Source: CAJCIY01 sp964245825 (lineage in GTDB: Bacteria > Actinomycetota > Actinomycetes > Mycobacteriales > CAJCIY01). Taken from it: a stretch of 64,000 nt of DNA. The translations under genes and the position numbers were made by a program. The notes below the pieces were generated by a model. It was not told where the DNA came from and did no database searches. It worked only from the letters and a program-made list of their open reading frames with translations. This document shows, in pieces, positions 15,218 to 23,739 of this stretch; the stretch's first letter is position 1, and each line of letters opens with the position of its first letter. Location of the stretch: positions 1 through 64,000 of the forward strand of contig CAXTNT010000008.1 in the NCBI GenBank assembly GCA_964245825.1, in the 5' to 3' direction.

Positions 15218-16932
15218 CCACGGCGCCGGCGCTCGAGTTCGACGACCGCACCCTCTCCGAGCGCGGCACGGAGCTGACCCGAGCGGCCTGGTCCGGGTTC
15301 GTGGCCCGGCTGCAGCGGGTGCCGCCCGCCGGCCGCCTCGCGCTCGGGCTCGCGGCACTCGCGCTCGGCGAGGTCGGCCCGGAGCTCGCGTGGGGCAGCT
15401 ACCCGGGCTTCCCTGGCGAGATGACGCTGCTGCTGCAGAACGCCTTCCCCGGGGGTGCCCGCCTCTACTGCCTGATCCTGGCGCTCGCGCCCCTGCTGCT
15501 GCTCGCGCCGCTGCCGCGACGGCGGCTCGCGGGGATCGCGCTGTCGGGAGGCCTGACCCTGACCACCCTGCAGACGCTGTGGGCGATCGCGGCCGACGGC
15601 AACTCGCTCGCCGCGGTGCAAGCCGGTGCGTGGCTGACGCTGGCCGGCGGGGTACTCGGCATGGCAGCGTTCCTCACCCTGCCAGACGACCCGCCACGGG
15701 CCGACGCCCCGGAGCTGTCGGTCCGAGGCGACACGCTGGTCCTGGCGGCCGCCTACGGCGTCGGGTTGGCGGTCACCGTGTACGTGCTGGCTCTCGGTGC
15801 GGCCAACCAGTTCCTCGGGCTCGTGCTGGCGCTCGTCGCCGCGTTCGCGGCGCTGCAGGTGACCGGCGCGATCGCCGCGGTGGCCGCGGCCGTCTCCCGG
15901 CGGCCGGTGGTCTCGTACCTGCTGCTGGGGCTCACCACCGTCGCCTTCCCGTTCACCCAGCGCGGCAACCAGCACTGGCTCAACGTCGGCGCCGAGGCCG
16001 TGATCTTCGCCGCCGCGGCCATCGGCCTCAACGTCGTGGTCGGGCTGGCCGGGCTGCTCGACCTCGGCTACGTCGCGTTCTTCGGGATCGGGGCGTACGT
16101 CGCCGCCGAGTTCTCCGGCGCCCAGCTCGGCCCCGAGCACGGGCATCTCCCGTACCTGCTGGTGATCGCCCTGGCCGCGATCGTGGCGGGTCTGGTCGGG
16201 GTGGTCATCGGCGCGCCGACCCTCCGCCTGCGCGGGGACTACCTCGCCATCGTCACGCTGGGCTTCGGCGAGATCTTCAACCAGGTCGCCAACAACTCCA
16301 ACTCCCTCGACGGCGGTCCCAACGGCGTCTCGGCCATCCCCAACCTCGGCCTGGGCTCGTTCTCCTTCGGCGCGACGCACAGCCTGTTCGGCGTCGAGCT
16401 GCCGTACTTCGCCAACTACTACTACGGCGGCCTGGTGCTGGTGGTGGTCGTGATGGTCGTCTTCAGCCGGCTGTCCTCGAGCCGGGTCGGGCGCGCCTGG
16501 GTCGCGATCCGCGAGGACGAGATCGCCGCCGCCTCGATGGGCATCAACACCACCGCGCTCAAGCTCCTCGCGTTCGGCATCGGCGCCTTCCTGGCTGGCG
16601 GCGCGGGCAGCCTCAACGCCCACCTGGCCACCTCGGTGACCCCGGACGGCTACGTGTTCCTCAACTCCGCATTCCTGCTCGCGGCCGTCGTGCTGGGCGG
16701 GATGGGGAGTGTCACCGGTCCGATCGTCGGCAGCCTGCTGCTGTTCGTGATCCCCGAGAAGCTGCGGCCCTTCGGCGACTACCGGCTGCTGATCTTCGGT
16801 CTCGCCCTGGTGCTGATGATGATCCTGCGCCCGGAGGGGATCATCGTGAACCGGCGGCGCGCCCGCGAGTTCCACGGGCCCGCCGGCCCGGACGCGCTGT
16901 CCGCCCCGCCGGGCTCCGGCGTCGCCACATGA
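15214..16932 (+). CDS. livM: Branched-chain amino-acid ABC transporter permease LivM (long form)
   Basis: This 572-residue permease consists of an N-terminal extension of about 240 residues with several predicted membrane segments, then the standard LivM core. The core is seen at about 265-310 (AAAIGLNVVVGLAGLLDLGY, then FGIGAY) and in the coupling loop GRAWVAIREDEIAAASMGIN near 430. Classical LivM proteins are 300-420 residues. Long versions are known in actinobacteria, and what the extra helices do is unclear. It starts with GTG overlapping the livH stop by 4 bp and ends overlapping livG by 4 bp, so all are tightly coupled. Confidence 0.92.
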   Translation: MTTAPALEFDDRTLSERGTELTRAAWSGFVARLQRVPPAGRLALGLAALALGEVGPELAWGSYPGFPGEMTLLLQNAFPGGARLYCLILALAPLLLLAPLPRRRLAGIALSGGLTLTTLQTLWAIAADGNSLAAVQAGAWLTLAGGVLGMAAFLTLPDDPPRADAPELSVRGDTLVLAAAYGVGLAVTVYVLALGAANQFLGLVLALVAAFAALQVTGAIAAVAAAVSRRPVVSYLLLGLTTVAFPFTQRGNQHWLNVGAEAVIFAAAAIGLNVVVGLAGLLDLGYVAFFGIGAYVAAEFSGAQLGPEHGHLPYLLVIALAAIVAGLVGVVIGAPTLRLRGDYLAIVTLGFGEIFNQVANNSNSLDGGPNGVSAIPNLGLGSFSFGATHSLFGVELPYFANYYYGGLVLVVVVMVVFSRLSSSRVGRAWVAIREDEIAAASMGINTTALKLLAFGIGAFLAGGAGSLNAHLATSVTPDGYVFLNSAFLLAAVVLGGMGSVTGPIVGSLLLFVIPEKLRPFGDYRLLIFGLALVLMMILRPEGIIVNRRRAREFHGPAGPDALSAPPGSGVAT

Positions 16933-17699
16933 CGGCGCCCGCGCCGCTGTTGGAGGCGGTGGAGGTGACCAAGCGGTTCGGCGGCCTGGTCGCCGTCGAC
17001 GACGTCTCGGCCCAGGTCGGCGCCGGGGAGATCGTCGGGCTCATCGGCCCCAACGGGGCGGGGAAGACGACCTTCTTCAACTGCCTGACCGGGCTGGAGA
17101 CGCCCACTTCGGGCAGCGTGCGGCTCGCCGGGGCCCCGCTGCCGCACCGACCCGACAAGGTCACCCGCGCCGGGCTGGCCCGGACGTTCCAGAACATCCG
17201 GCTGTTCGCCAACATGACGGCACTGGAGAACGTCCTGGTCGGTCGGCACACCCGGACCAGGGCCGGCGTGTTCGCGGCGGTCGGGCACGGCCCGCGCTAC
17301 CGACGCGAGGAGACCGAGGGCCGGGACAAGGCACGGGAACTGCTCGAGTACGTCGGACTCGCTCGGGTCGAGCATGACCTGGCCCGCAACCTCGCGTACG
17401 GCGACCAGCGGCGGCTCGAGATCGCCCGGGCGCTGGCCACCGAGCCCACGGTGCTGTTGCTCGACGAGCCGACGGCCGGGATGAACCCGCAGGAGACCGC
17501 TGCCGCCACGGCACTCGTCCGGCGCATCCGGGACGGTGGGCTGGCCGTCGTGGTCATCGAGCACGACATGCGCTTCATCTTCGGCCTGTGCGACCGGGTG
17601 CTGGTCCTGGTGTCCGGGCGGCTGCTGACGCAAGGCACCCCGCCCGAGGTCCGCGCCGACCCGGCGGTCATCAAGGCCTACCTGGGCGAACCGGCGTGA
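16929..17699 (+). CDS. livG: Branched-chain amino-acid ABC transporter ATPase LivG
   Basis: This is a 256-residue ABC ATPase. Walker A is GPNGAGKTT at 40-48, the Q-loop follows in ARTFQNIRLF, and the signature is degenerate as LAYGDQRRLEIARAL, which is normal for LivG. Walker B is LLLDEPTAGMNP and the switch histidine lies in VIEHDM. It pairs with LivF to drive LivHM. The ATG overlaps the end of livM, and the stop overlaps the GTG of livF. Confidence 0.95.
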   Translation: MTAPAPLLEAVEVTKRFGGLVAVDDVSAQVGAGEIVGLIGPNGAGKTTFFNCLTGLETPTSGSVRLAGAPLPHRPDKVTRAGLARTFQNIRLFANMTALENVLVGRHTRTRAGVFAAVGHGPRYRREETEGRDKARELLEYVGLARVEHDLARNLAYGDQRRLEIARALATEPTVLLLDEPTAGMNPQETAAATALVRRIRDGGLAVVVIEHDMRFIFGLCDRVLVLVSGRLLTQGTPPEVRADPAVIKAYLGEPA

Positions 17700-18409
17700 G
17701 CCTGCTCGAGGTACGCGGCCTGCGCGTCGCCTACGGGCGGATCGAGGCCGTGAAAGGCATCGACTTCGACGTCGCGGCGGGCCAGGTCGTCAGCCTGATC
17801 GGAGCCAACGGCGCCGGCAAGACCACGACGCTGCGGGCCATCTCGGGGCTGTTGCCGGTGGCGGGTGGCTCGATCGCCTTCGACGGCCGCCGACTCGACG
17901 GCCTGCGGCCGCACCGGATCGTCGGTCGGGGCATCGCCCAGAGCCCGGAGGGTCGCCGCATCTTCCCGCTGATGACGGTGGCCGAGAATCTGGAGCTCGG
18001 CGGGTTCTCCCGGCCGCGGGGCACCGATCTGAGCGGTGACATCACGGCCGTGTACGAGCGGTTCCCCCGGCTCGGCGAGCGGCGGGGCCAGAAGGCCGGC
18101 ACGCTGTCGGGCGGCGAGCAGCAGATGCTCGCGATCGGGCGGGCGCTGATGAGCAAGCCGCGGCTGCTGCTGCTGGACGAGCCCTCGCTGGGGCTCTCCC
18201 CGATCATGATGCAGACGATCTTCGCCACGGTCGCCGAGCTGCGCACCGCCGGGGTGACGGTCCTGCTGGTCGAGCAGAACGCGCTGGCCGCCCTCGGCCT
18301 GGCCGATGTCGGGTACGTGCTGGAGACCGGCCGGGTGGTGCTCTCCGGCACGGGCGCAGAGCTGCTGGCCGACGAGCGGGTGCGCCGGGCCTACCTGGGT
18401 GAGGACTGA
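17696..18409 (+). CDS. livF: Branched-chain amino-acid ABC transporter ATPase LivF
   Basis: This 237-residue second ATPase of the Liv importer is the last gene of the operon. Walker A is GANGAGKTT at about 36-44, the signature is LSGGEQQML, Walker B is LLLDEPSLGLSP, and the switch histidine position is replaced by Gln (LVEQN), as is usual for LivF. It overlaps livG by 4 bp. The following 253 bp to the acetyltransferase gene contain a 6-2-6 palindrome (GTTGCG-TG-CGCAAC, 18538-18551) but no obvious strong terminator. Confidence 0.95.
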   Translation: MSLLEVRGLRVAYGRIEAVKGIDFDVAAGQVVSLIGANGAGKTTTLRAISGLLPVAGGSIAFDGRRLDGLRPHRIVGRGIAQSPEGRRIFPLMTVAENLELGGFSRPRGTDLSGDITAVYERFPRLGERRGQKAGTLSGGEQQMLAIGRALMSKPRLLLLDEPSLGLSPIMMQTIFATVAELRTAGVTVLLVEQNALAALGLADVGYVLETGRVVLSGTGAELLADERVRRAYLGED

Positions 18410-18662
18410 CTGCGGCGCAGGCACTTCGACGCGGCGAACGAGTCCGGACCGCTGTTGGTTCCGTCTGGGCCTTCCCCGACCCCGGACGTTGTCTACTGGG
18501 CGGCCCGGACCCGCCGCGGTCAACGTACGGGAGTGGCGTTGCGTGCGCAACCGCACCCGACCCGGTGAACGGCGGGTGGACGCGCGAGGTCACGCGAGGG
18601 TTACGCTGCCGCCAACGGCCGCTGCTCGGGCCGGCCTCGGGGGCGAGTGCAGGAGGGTCCGG

Positions 18663-19271
18663 ATGCCGCGCGTCCCTCGTGCCGCCGTCGAGATGCGTGC
18701 GGCCTGCAGCGACGACCTCGACGCACTGGTCGCGCTCTACCAGGAGCTGGGCAGCCCACAGACGGCGTTGCTGCGCCGCGGGCGCGCCGTCACCGACCCC
18801 CGGGACGGCGATGCTCCCCGACGGGGTCTTGCCCGGGCGCTCGAGGACCCGTCGCGTCGAGTCGTGGTGGCGTGTTCCGAAGGCGTCCCGGTCGGCTTCG
18901 TCCTGCTCGCGCTCGTCCCCGCCAGTGCACTCCTGGCCGATCTGTCCGTCCGGGCCGAGCCCTTGGTGGTGGCGCGGCGGGCTCGTCGGCACGGAGTCGG
19001 CCGGGCGCTGCTCGCCGCGGCCGCCGCGTTCGGCGAGCAGCACGGGGCCGCCATGCTGACCATCGCGCTGCGTCCCAACGACCGCGACGGCAACCGGTAC
19101 TTCGCCCGGCTGGGCTTCGTCCCGGCGGAAATGCGTCGGGTCGCGCCGATCGCGAGCGTGCGGCGCGCACTCGGAGGCCCGCTCGACCCCGTCCGCAGCC
19201 TCGACGGCGCCGCCCGGCGACGCCGGCTGCGCGCTCGCGAAATAGCCCCACCTCGCGGGGGCGTGGTCTAG
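18663..19271 (+). CDS. GNAT-family N-acetyltransferase
   Basis: This is a 202-residue GNAT acetyltransferase of unknown substrate. Residues about 10-150 form the fold. The acetyl-CoA loop is RRHGVGRALL (R-x-x-G-x-G type) near 105, with the family's C-terminal strand in NRYFARLGFVPAE. The last 40 residues are Arg-rich and not part of the core. The ATG at 18663 is chosen because AGGAGGGTCCGG gives a strong ribosome binding site. Nothing in the neighbourhood points to its target. Confidence 0.8.
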   Translation: MPRVPRAAVEMRAACSDDLDALVALYQELGSPQTALLRRGRAVTDPRDGDAPRRGLARALEDPSRRVVVACSEGVPVGFVLLALVPASALLADLSVRAEPLVVARRARRHGVGRALLAAAAAFGEQHGAAMLTIALRPNDRDGNRYFARLGFVPAEMRRVAPIASVRRALGGPLDPVRSLDGAARRRRLRAREIAPPRGGVV

Positions 19272-19290
19272 CGATTGTCTCGGCCGGGGT

Positions 19291-19734
19291 CTAGCCCGCG
19301 TCCTTGATCGCGCAGGTCAGCCGGGCGGAACAGACGAGCTTGCCGTCCTCGCGGGTGATCTCGACCGCGTACGTGGCCACCGAGCGCCCGCGGAACAGCG
19401 GTGTCGCCACCGCCGTGACCCACCCGTCCACTGCGCCGCGGTGGTGGGTGGCGTTGATGTCCACCCCGAGGACGGACCGACCCTCCCCGGCCCACAGTGC
19501 CGCGCCCGTCGACCCCACCGACTCGGCCAGGACGCACGAGGCGCCGCCGTGCAGCAACCCGTACGGCTGGGTGTTCCCGGCGACCGGCATCCGGGCCACG
19601 ACCCGGTCGGCGCTGGCCTCGACCAGCTCCACGCCCAACCGGTGCGACAGCGTCCCGACCTGGCGTTCGTCGAGGGCCGCGGCGAGCTCTGCGGGCGTGC
19701 CGGGCCGCCCCGGTGGAGCGGCCGGATCGGTCAT
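19291..19734 (-). CDS. Hotdog-fold thioesterase (PaaI/menaquinone-type)
   Basis: This 147-residue single-domain hotdog thioesterase carries the PaaI-like core: a HGGASCVLAES helix at about 62-72 containing the catalytic acidic/serine region, and the strands GVDINATHHRGA and VEITREDGKLV. It hydrolyses a CoA thioester, possibly 1,4-dihydroxy-2-naphthoyl-CoA in menaquinone synthesis or an aromatic acyl-CoA. The sequence does not decide. It is divergent from polA across only 40 bp. A minus-strand TAGGGT (19743-19748) ends 9 nt before its ATG, so the message is probably leaderless. Confidence 0.85.
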   Translation of the reverse strand: MTDPAAPPGRPGTPAELAAALDERQVGTLSHRLGVELVEASADRVVARMPVAGNTQPYGLLHGGASCVLAESVGSTGAALWAGEGRSVLGVDINATHHRGAVDGWVTAVATPLFRGRSVATYAVEITREDGKLVCSARLTCAIKDAG

Positions 19735-19742
19735 GACCCGCG

Positions 19743-19767
19743 ACCCTAGACGGCCGCTCCCTAGACT
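19743..19767. promoter_or_regulatory. Face-to-face leaderless promoters of the thioesterase gene and polA
   Basis: On the plus strand TAGACT (19762-19767) ends 8 nt before the polA GTG. On the minus strand TAGGGT (19748-19743) ends 9 nt before the thioesterase ATG. Neither gene has a clear ribosome binding site. With only 40 bp between start codons the two -35 regions must overlap the opposite -10 boxes. Confidence 0.5.
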
Positions 19768-19774
19768 CGGGCAG

Positions 19775-22456
19775 GTGCCGGCCGAGGTGGAAGCCAGACC
19801 ACGGCTGCTGCTGCTCGACGGTCACTCGCTGGCGTACCGCGCCTTCTTTGCCTTGCCAGTCGAGAACTTCTCCACCACGACCGGCCAGCCGACCAACGCG
19901 GTGTACGGGTTCACCTCGATGCTGATCAACGTCCTGCGTGACGAGACGCCGACCCACGTGGCCGTGGCGTTCGACGTCTCGAAGCCGACCTTCCGGCACG
20001 AGGCGTACGCCGGCTACAAGGCCACCCGCAGCGAGACGCCCAGCGACTTCCGGGGGCAGGTGTCGCTGATCCGGGAGGTGCTCGACGCGCTCGCGATCCC
20101 GGTCGTCACGGCCGAGGGGTACGAGGCGGACGACGTCATCGCCACGCTGGCGACGCAGGCCGAGGCGGCGGGCATGGAGACGTTGATCGTGTCCGGTGAC
20201 CGTGACGTCTACCAACTGGTGACCGACCACGTGACCGTGCTCGCCAACCGCCGTGGCATCAGCGACATGACCCGCTTCACCCCCGCCGCGGTGGCGGAGA
20301 AGTACGGGCTGACGCCGGCGCAGTACCCCGACTTCGCGGCCCTGCGCGGCGATCCGTCCGACAACCTGCCCTCCGTGCCGGGGATCGGGGAGAAGACCGC
20401 GGCGAAGCTGATCACGACCTACGGCGACTTCGCCGGGCTGGTCGCCCACGCCGACGAGGTGGCGGGCAAGGTCGGCGACAACCTGCGCGCGCACCTGGCC
20501 GAGGTGCAGCTGAACCGTCGTCTGACCGAGCTCGACCGGGCCGTGCCGCTGCCGGTGGAGCCGACCCAGCTGCGACTCGGGCAGTGGGACCGCGAGGCCG
20601 TGCACCAGTTGTTCGACACGCTGCAGTTCCGGGTGCTGCGCGAACGGCTGTACGCCTCGTTGCAGGCCGCCGAGCCCGAGGCGGACGAGGGCTTCGAGGT
20701 CGACGTCGTCGCCCTGGGCGCCGGCGACGTCGCCGAGTGGCTGGCCGAGCACGCGGCCGGTGGCGATCGGACGGGGCTGGCCTTCGACGGCAGCTGGGGC
20801 CGCGGTCGCGGCGTCCTGACCCGCGTCGGCCTCGCCTCGGCGGACGGGGCCGCGGCGACGGTCGACCCCGAGCAGGTCACCGCCGACGACGAGACCGCGC
20901 TGGCCGGGTGGCTCGCAGACCCCCTGCGGCCCAAGGCCTGTCACGACGTGAAGGGACCGCTGCTCGCACTCGCCGACCGCGGCTGGGCACTCGCGGGACT
21001 GACGTCGGACACCGCGTTGGCGGCGTACCTCGCCCTCCCGGGTCAGCAGGTCTTCGACCTCGCCGACCTGGCGCTGCGGTACCTGCGGCGCGAGCTGCGG
21101 GCGGAGTCCGACGCCTCGGGGCAGCTCTCGCTCGACGGCGTGGACGAGGACCGGGCCGCGGCCGCGACCGGTGTCCGCGCGCGGGCCGTGCTCGACCTCG
21201 CCGACGCCCTCGACGCCGACCTGGAACGGCGCGAGGGCACCGCGCTGCTGCGCGACCTGGAGCTGCCGCTGCTCGGCGTGCTGGCCGAGATGGAGCGCAC
21301 CGGGATCGCCGCCGACGCCGAGCACCTGGCCCACCTCGAGGCCCACCTCGGCGGCGAGGTCAAGCGGGTGGCCCAGGACGCGTACGACTCGGTGGGCCAC
21401 GAGTTCAACCTCGGGTCGCCCAAGCAGCTGCAGGGCGTGCTCTTCGACGAGCTCGGCCTGCCGAAGACGAAGAAGATCAAGACCGGCTACACCACCGACG
21501 CCGACGCCCTGGCCTGGTTGGCGCACAACTCCGACCATCCGCTGCTCGGTCACCTGCTGCGGCACCGCGACGTCGCCCGGCTCAAGACCGTCGTCGACTC
21601 GCTGATCCCGATGGTGGACGAGCACGGCCGGATCCACACCACGTTCAACCAGCTCGTCGCCGCGACCGGTCGGCTCTCCTCGCAGGACCCCAACCTGCAG
21701 AACATCCCCGTCCGTACCGCCGAGGGGCGCGAGATCCGCAAGGCCTTCGTCGTCGGCACCGGCTTCGAGACGCTGCTCACGGCCGACTACAGCCAGATCG
21801 AGATGCGGATCATGGCGCACCTGTCGGAGGACCGCGCCCTGATCGACGCGTTCGCCTCGGGCGAGGACCTGCACACCACCGTGGCCGCGCGGGTGTTCGA
21901 GGTCGCCCCCGAGGACGTCGACCCCGAGCTGCGACGGCGGATCAAGGCGATGTCGTACGGCCTGGCGTACGGCCTGTCCCCGTACGGCCTGGCGCAGCAG
22001 CTGGGCATCACCCCGGACGAGGCGCGCGAGCAGATGGATGCGTACTTCACCCGCTTCGGCGGGGTGCGCGACTATCTGCGGGGGGTCGTCGACGTCGCCC
22101 GCAAGGACGGCTACACCTCGACGATCCTCGGCCGTCGCCGCTATCTCCCCGACCTGGCGAGCGATAACGGGCAGCGCCGGTCGATGGCCGAGCGGATGGC
22201 CCTGAACGCGCCCATCCAGGGCAGCGCGGCGGACATCGTGAAGATCGCCATGCTGCGCGTGCACGCGCGCCTCGCGGTGCTGCGGTCACGCCTGTTGCTC
22301 CAGGTGCACGACGAGCTCGTCCTGGAGGTCGCCGAGGGGGAGCGCGAGGCGGTCGAGGCGATCCTGCGCGAGGAGATGTCGGGGGCGTACGCGATGGACG
22401 TGCCGCTGGAGGTCAGCGTGGGCGCGGGCCCCGACTGGGACGCGGCCGGGCACTGA
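19775..22456 (+). CDS. polA: DNA polymerase I
   Basis: This 893-residue family A polymerase fills gaps in repair and removes Okazaki primers. Residues 1-300 are the 5' nuclease (LLLDGHSLAYRAFFA, DRDVYQL, a VPGIGEKTAAKL helix-hairpin). Residues about 320-490 are a 3'-5' exonuclease-like domain. Residues about 490-893 are the polymerase, with motif A DYSQIEMRI, motif B RRIKAMSYGLAYG and motif C QVHDEL. In the exonuclease domain the first metal-binding motif (DTET in E. coli) reads AFDGSWGRG, so proofreading is probably lost, as in other actinobacterial PolA. The GTG start is set by homology and lies just after a -10-like box. Confidence 0.97.
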   Translation: MPAEVEARPRLLLLDGHSLAYRAFFALPVENFSTTTGQPTNAVYGFTSMLINVLRDETPTHVAVAFDVSKPTFRHEAYAGYKATRSETPSDFRGQVSLIREVLDALAIPVVTAEGYEADDVIATLATQAEAAGMETLIVSGDRDVYQLVTDHVTVLANRRGISDMTRFTPAAVAEKYGLTPAQYPDFAALRGDPSDNLPSVPGIGEKTAAKLITTYGDFAGLVAHADEVAGKVGDNLRAHLAEVQLNRRLTELDRAVPLPVEPTQLRLGQWDREAVHQLFDTLQFRVLRERLYASLQAAEPEADEGFEVDVVALGAGDVAEWLAEHAAGGDRTGLAFDGSWGRGRGVLTRVGLASADGAAATVDPEQVTADDETALAGWLADPLRPKACHDVKGPLLALADRGWALAGLTSDTALAAYLALPGQQVFDLADLALRYLRRELRAESDASGQLSLDGVDEDRAAAATGVRARAVLDLADALDADLERREGTALLRDLELPLLGVLAEMERTGIAADAEHLAHLEAHLGGEVKRVAQDAYDSVGHEFNLGSPKQLQGVLFDELGLPKTKKIKTGYTTDADALAWLAHNSDHPLLGHLLRHRDVARLKTVVDSLIPMVDEHGRIHTTFNQLVAATGRLSSQDPNLQNIPVRTAEGREIRKAFVVGTGFETLLTADYSQIEMRIMAHLSEDRALIDAFASGEDLHTTVAARVFEVAPEDVDPELRRRIKAMSYGLAYGLSPYGLAQQLGITPDEAREQMDAYFTRFGGVRDYLRGVVDVARKDGYTSTILGRRRYLPDLASDNGQRRSMAERMALNAPIQGSAADIVKIAMLRVHARLAVLRSRLLLQVHDELVLEVAEGEREAVEAILREEMSGAYAMDVPLEVSVGAGPDWDAAGH

Positions 22457-22471
22457 CCCGCCCGCGGGGAG

Positions 22472-22477
22472 CAGACT
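22472..22477 (+). promoter_or_regulatory. Candidate -10 box for leaderless fasR
   Basis: CAGACT ends 8 nt before the GTG at 22485, within the 28-bp gap after polA. The spacing equals that at polA. The intervening bases hold no proper Shine-Dalgarno sequence. Confidence 0.35.
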
Positions 22478-22484
22478 CCGGCGG

Positions 22485-23612
22485 GTGAAGACACCGGCCG
22501 CCCCGAGCGGTACGGACACCGACGCCCTCGCGGCGCGGGTGCTCGCGGCGATGCCCACGCTCACGTCGCGCGCCAACGCCAGGCTCGGCGCCCTGCCGTG
22601 GTTCGCGGCGCTGGACGCCAACACCCGTGCCCACATCACCGTCGTCGTGCAGGGCGGGGCCGCGGGCTTCGTGCGTTGGCTCGCCGAGCCAGGTCGGGAG
22701 TCCAGCGCCGACGAGGCTTTCGCGGCGGTGCCGCGGGCGCTGGCGCAGACCGTCAGCCTCGAGCAGACGGTGGAGCTGGTGAGCGAGGCCGTGCAGGCGT
22801 TCGAGGACGCGGTGCCCGATGTTGCGCCTGGCCACGAGCTCGAGATGCGCAGCGCGGTCGAGCGGTACGGCCGGGCGCTGGCCTTCGCGGTGGCGCGGGT
22901 CTACGCCCGGGCCGCCGAGAAGCGCGGTGCGTGGGACGCCCGGTTGCAGGCGCTGGTGGTGGACGCGCTGGTGGCCGGTTCCGACGACCGCGTCGTCGCC
23001 GCGCGGGCGGCGGTGCTCGAGTGGCCGGCCACCGAGGCGGTGCGTGTCCTGGCTGCCCGCCCGCGTGCCGGTGCCGACGCCCTGCTCGAGGATTTGCAGC
23101 GCCAGCCCGGTCCGACCTTGGCGAGCGTCCACGGCGCCGCCGTCGTCGTGGTGGTGCCGGCCGCCAAGGCCGTCGCGGTGGCTCGGTCGATGAATGGTGC
23201 GGCGGGCGTGGTGATCGGCGACGAGGCGCCGTCGCTCGCCGCCGCCGGACCGTCCGCACGGGGCGCGCTGGGCGGGCTCGACGTGTTGCCGGCGCGTCCG
23301 CAGGAGCGGGTGGTCAGCGCGGGCGACCTGCTGCCGGAGCGCGCCCTGGCCGGTGAGACCGCGGCTCGGGAAGCCTTGGTGGACAGGGGGTTCCGGTCGC
23401 TGGACGCGGACCTGACCGACACGCTCGATGCGCTGCTGGCCGCCGGGGGCGCCCTGGAGCCGGCGGCCCGCGCCATGCCCGTACACGTCAACACGCTGCG
23501 CAACCGGCTGGCCAAGATCGAGGGCCTGACCGGGTACGACCCGCGGGAGGCCCGCGGCCGCTTCGCCCTGCAGGTGGCCCAGGTGCTCGGCCGACTCGCC
23601 CACGAGACCTGA
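22485..23612 (+). CDS. fasR: PucR/CdaR-type regulator of the fatty acid synthesis operon (FasR-like)
   Basis: This is a 375-residue transcription factor with a long N-terminal sensory region (helical, about 1-190), a middle domain (about 195-300) and a C-terminal PucR-type helix-turn-helix at about 325-365 (VHVNTLRNRLAKIEGLTG). The same architecture directly upstream of fabD-fabH-acpP-fabF is found in Streptomyces, where the protein (FasR) activates fatty acid synthesis. Position and family therefore agree. The 127 bp between its stop and the preferred fabD start hold two palindromes that could be its target. The GTG start at 22485 follows polA by 28 bp. Confidence 0.85.
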   Translation: MKTPAAPSGTDTDALAARVLAAMPTLTSRANARLGALPWFAALDANTRAHITVVVQGGAAGFVRWLAEPGRESSADEAFAAVPRALAQTVSLEQTVELVSEAVQAFEDAVPDVAPGHELEMRSAVERYGRALAFAVARVYARAAEKRGAWDARLQALVVDALVAGSDDRVVAARAAVLEWPATEAVRVLAARPRAGADALLEDLQRQPGPTLASVHGAAVVVVVPAAKAVAVARSMNGAAGVVIGDEAPSLAAAGPSARGALGGLDVLPARPQERVVSAGDLLPERALAGETAAREALVDRGFRSLDADLTDTLDALLAAGGALEPAARAMPVHVNTLRNRLAKIEGLTGYDPREARGRFALQVAQVLGRLAHET

Positions 23613-23637
23613 CGGTGACGCGCCCGTGACCTGCCGG

Positions 23638-23670
23638 CCACCTACCTGTCGGTAGGTGGAGGAATCCTCC
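23638..23670. promoter_or_regulatory. Two adjoining palindromes upstream of fabD
   Basis: CCACCTACC and GGTAGGTGG (23638-23646, 23651-23659) form a perfect 9-4-9 inverted repeat. It overlaps by two bases a second perfect palindrome, GGAGGA-A-TCCTCC (23658-23670). They lie between fasR and the likely fabD start. An operator for FasR or another lipid regulator is the simplest reading. The first could also be a terminator hairpin, though no T-run follows. Confidence 0.6.
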
Positions 23671-23739
23671 AGCCCGACCGGGTGGACTCTGCAGGATCGG
23701 CTCGCTGACGAATGGCGTCGCCGCGCCGAACATAGAGAT

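Noticed and set aside
19268..22264. Minus-strand frame of nearly 1000 codons over polA
   Set aside because: Antisense shadow of polA with no recognisable domain.
23656..23739. 28-residue N-terminal extension of FabD from GTG 23656
   Set aside because: Unlike FabD N-termini and it overlaps the double palindrome. Start at 23740 fits the family.
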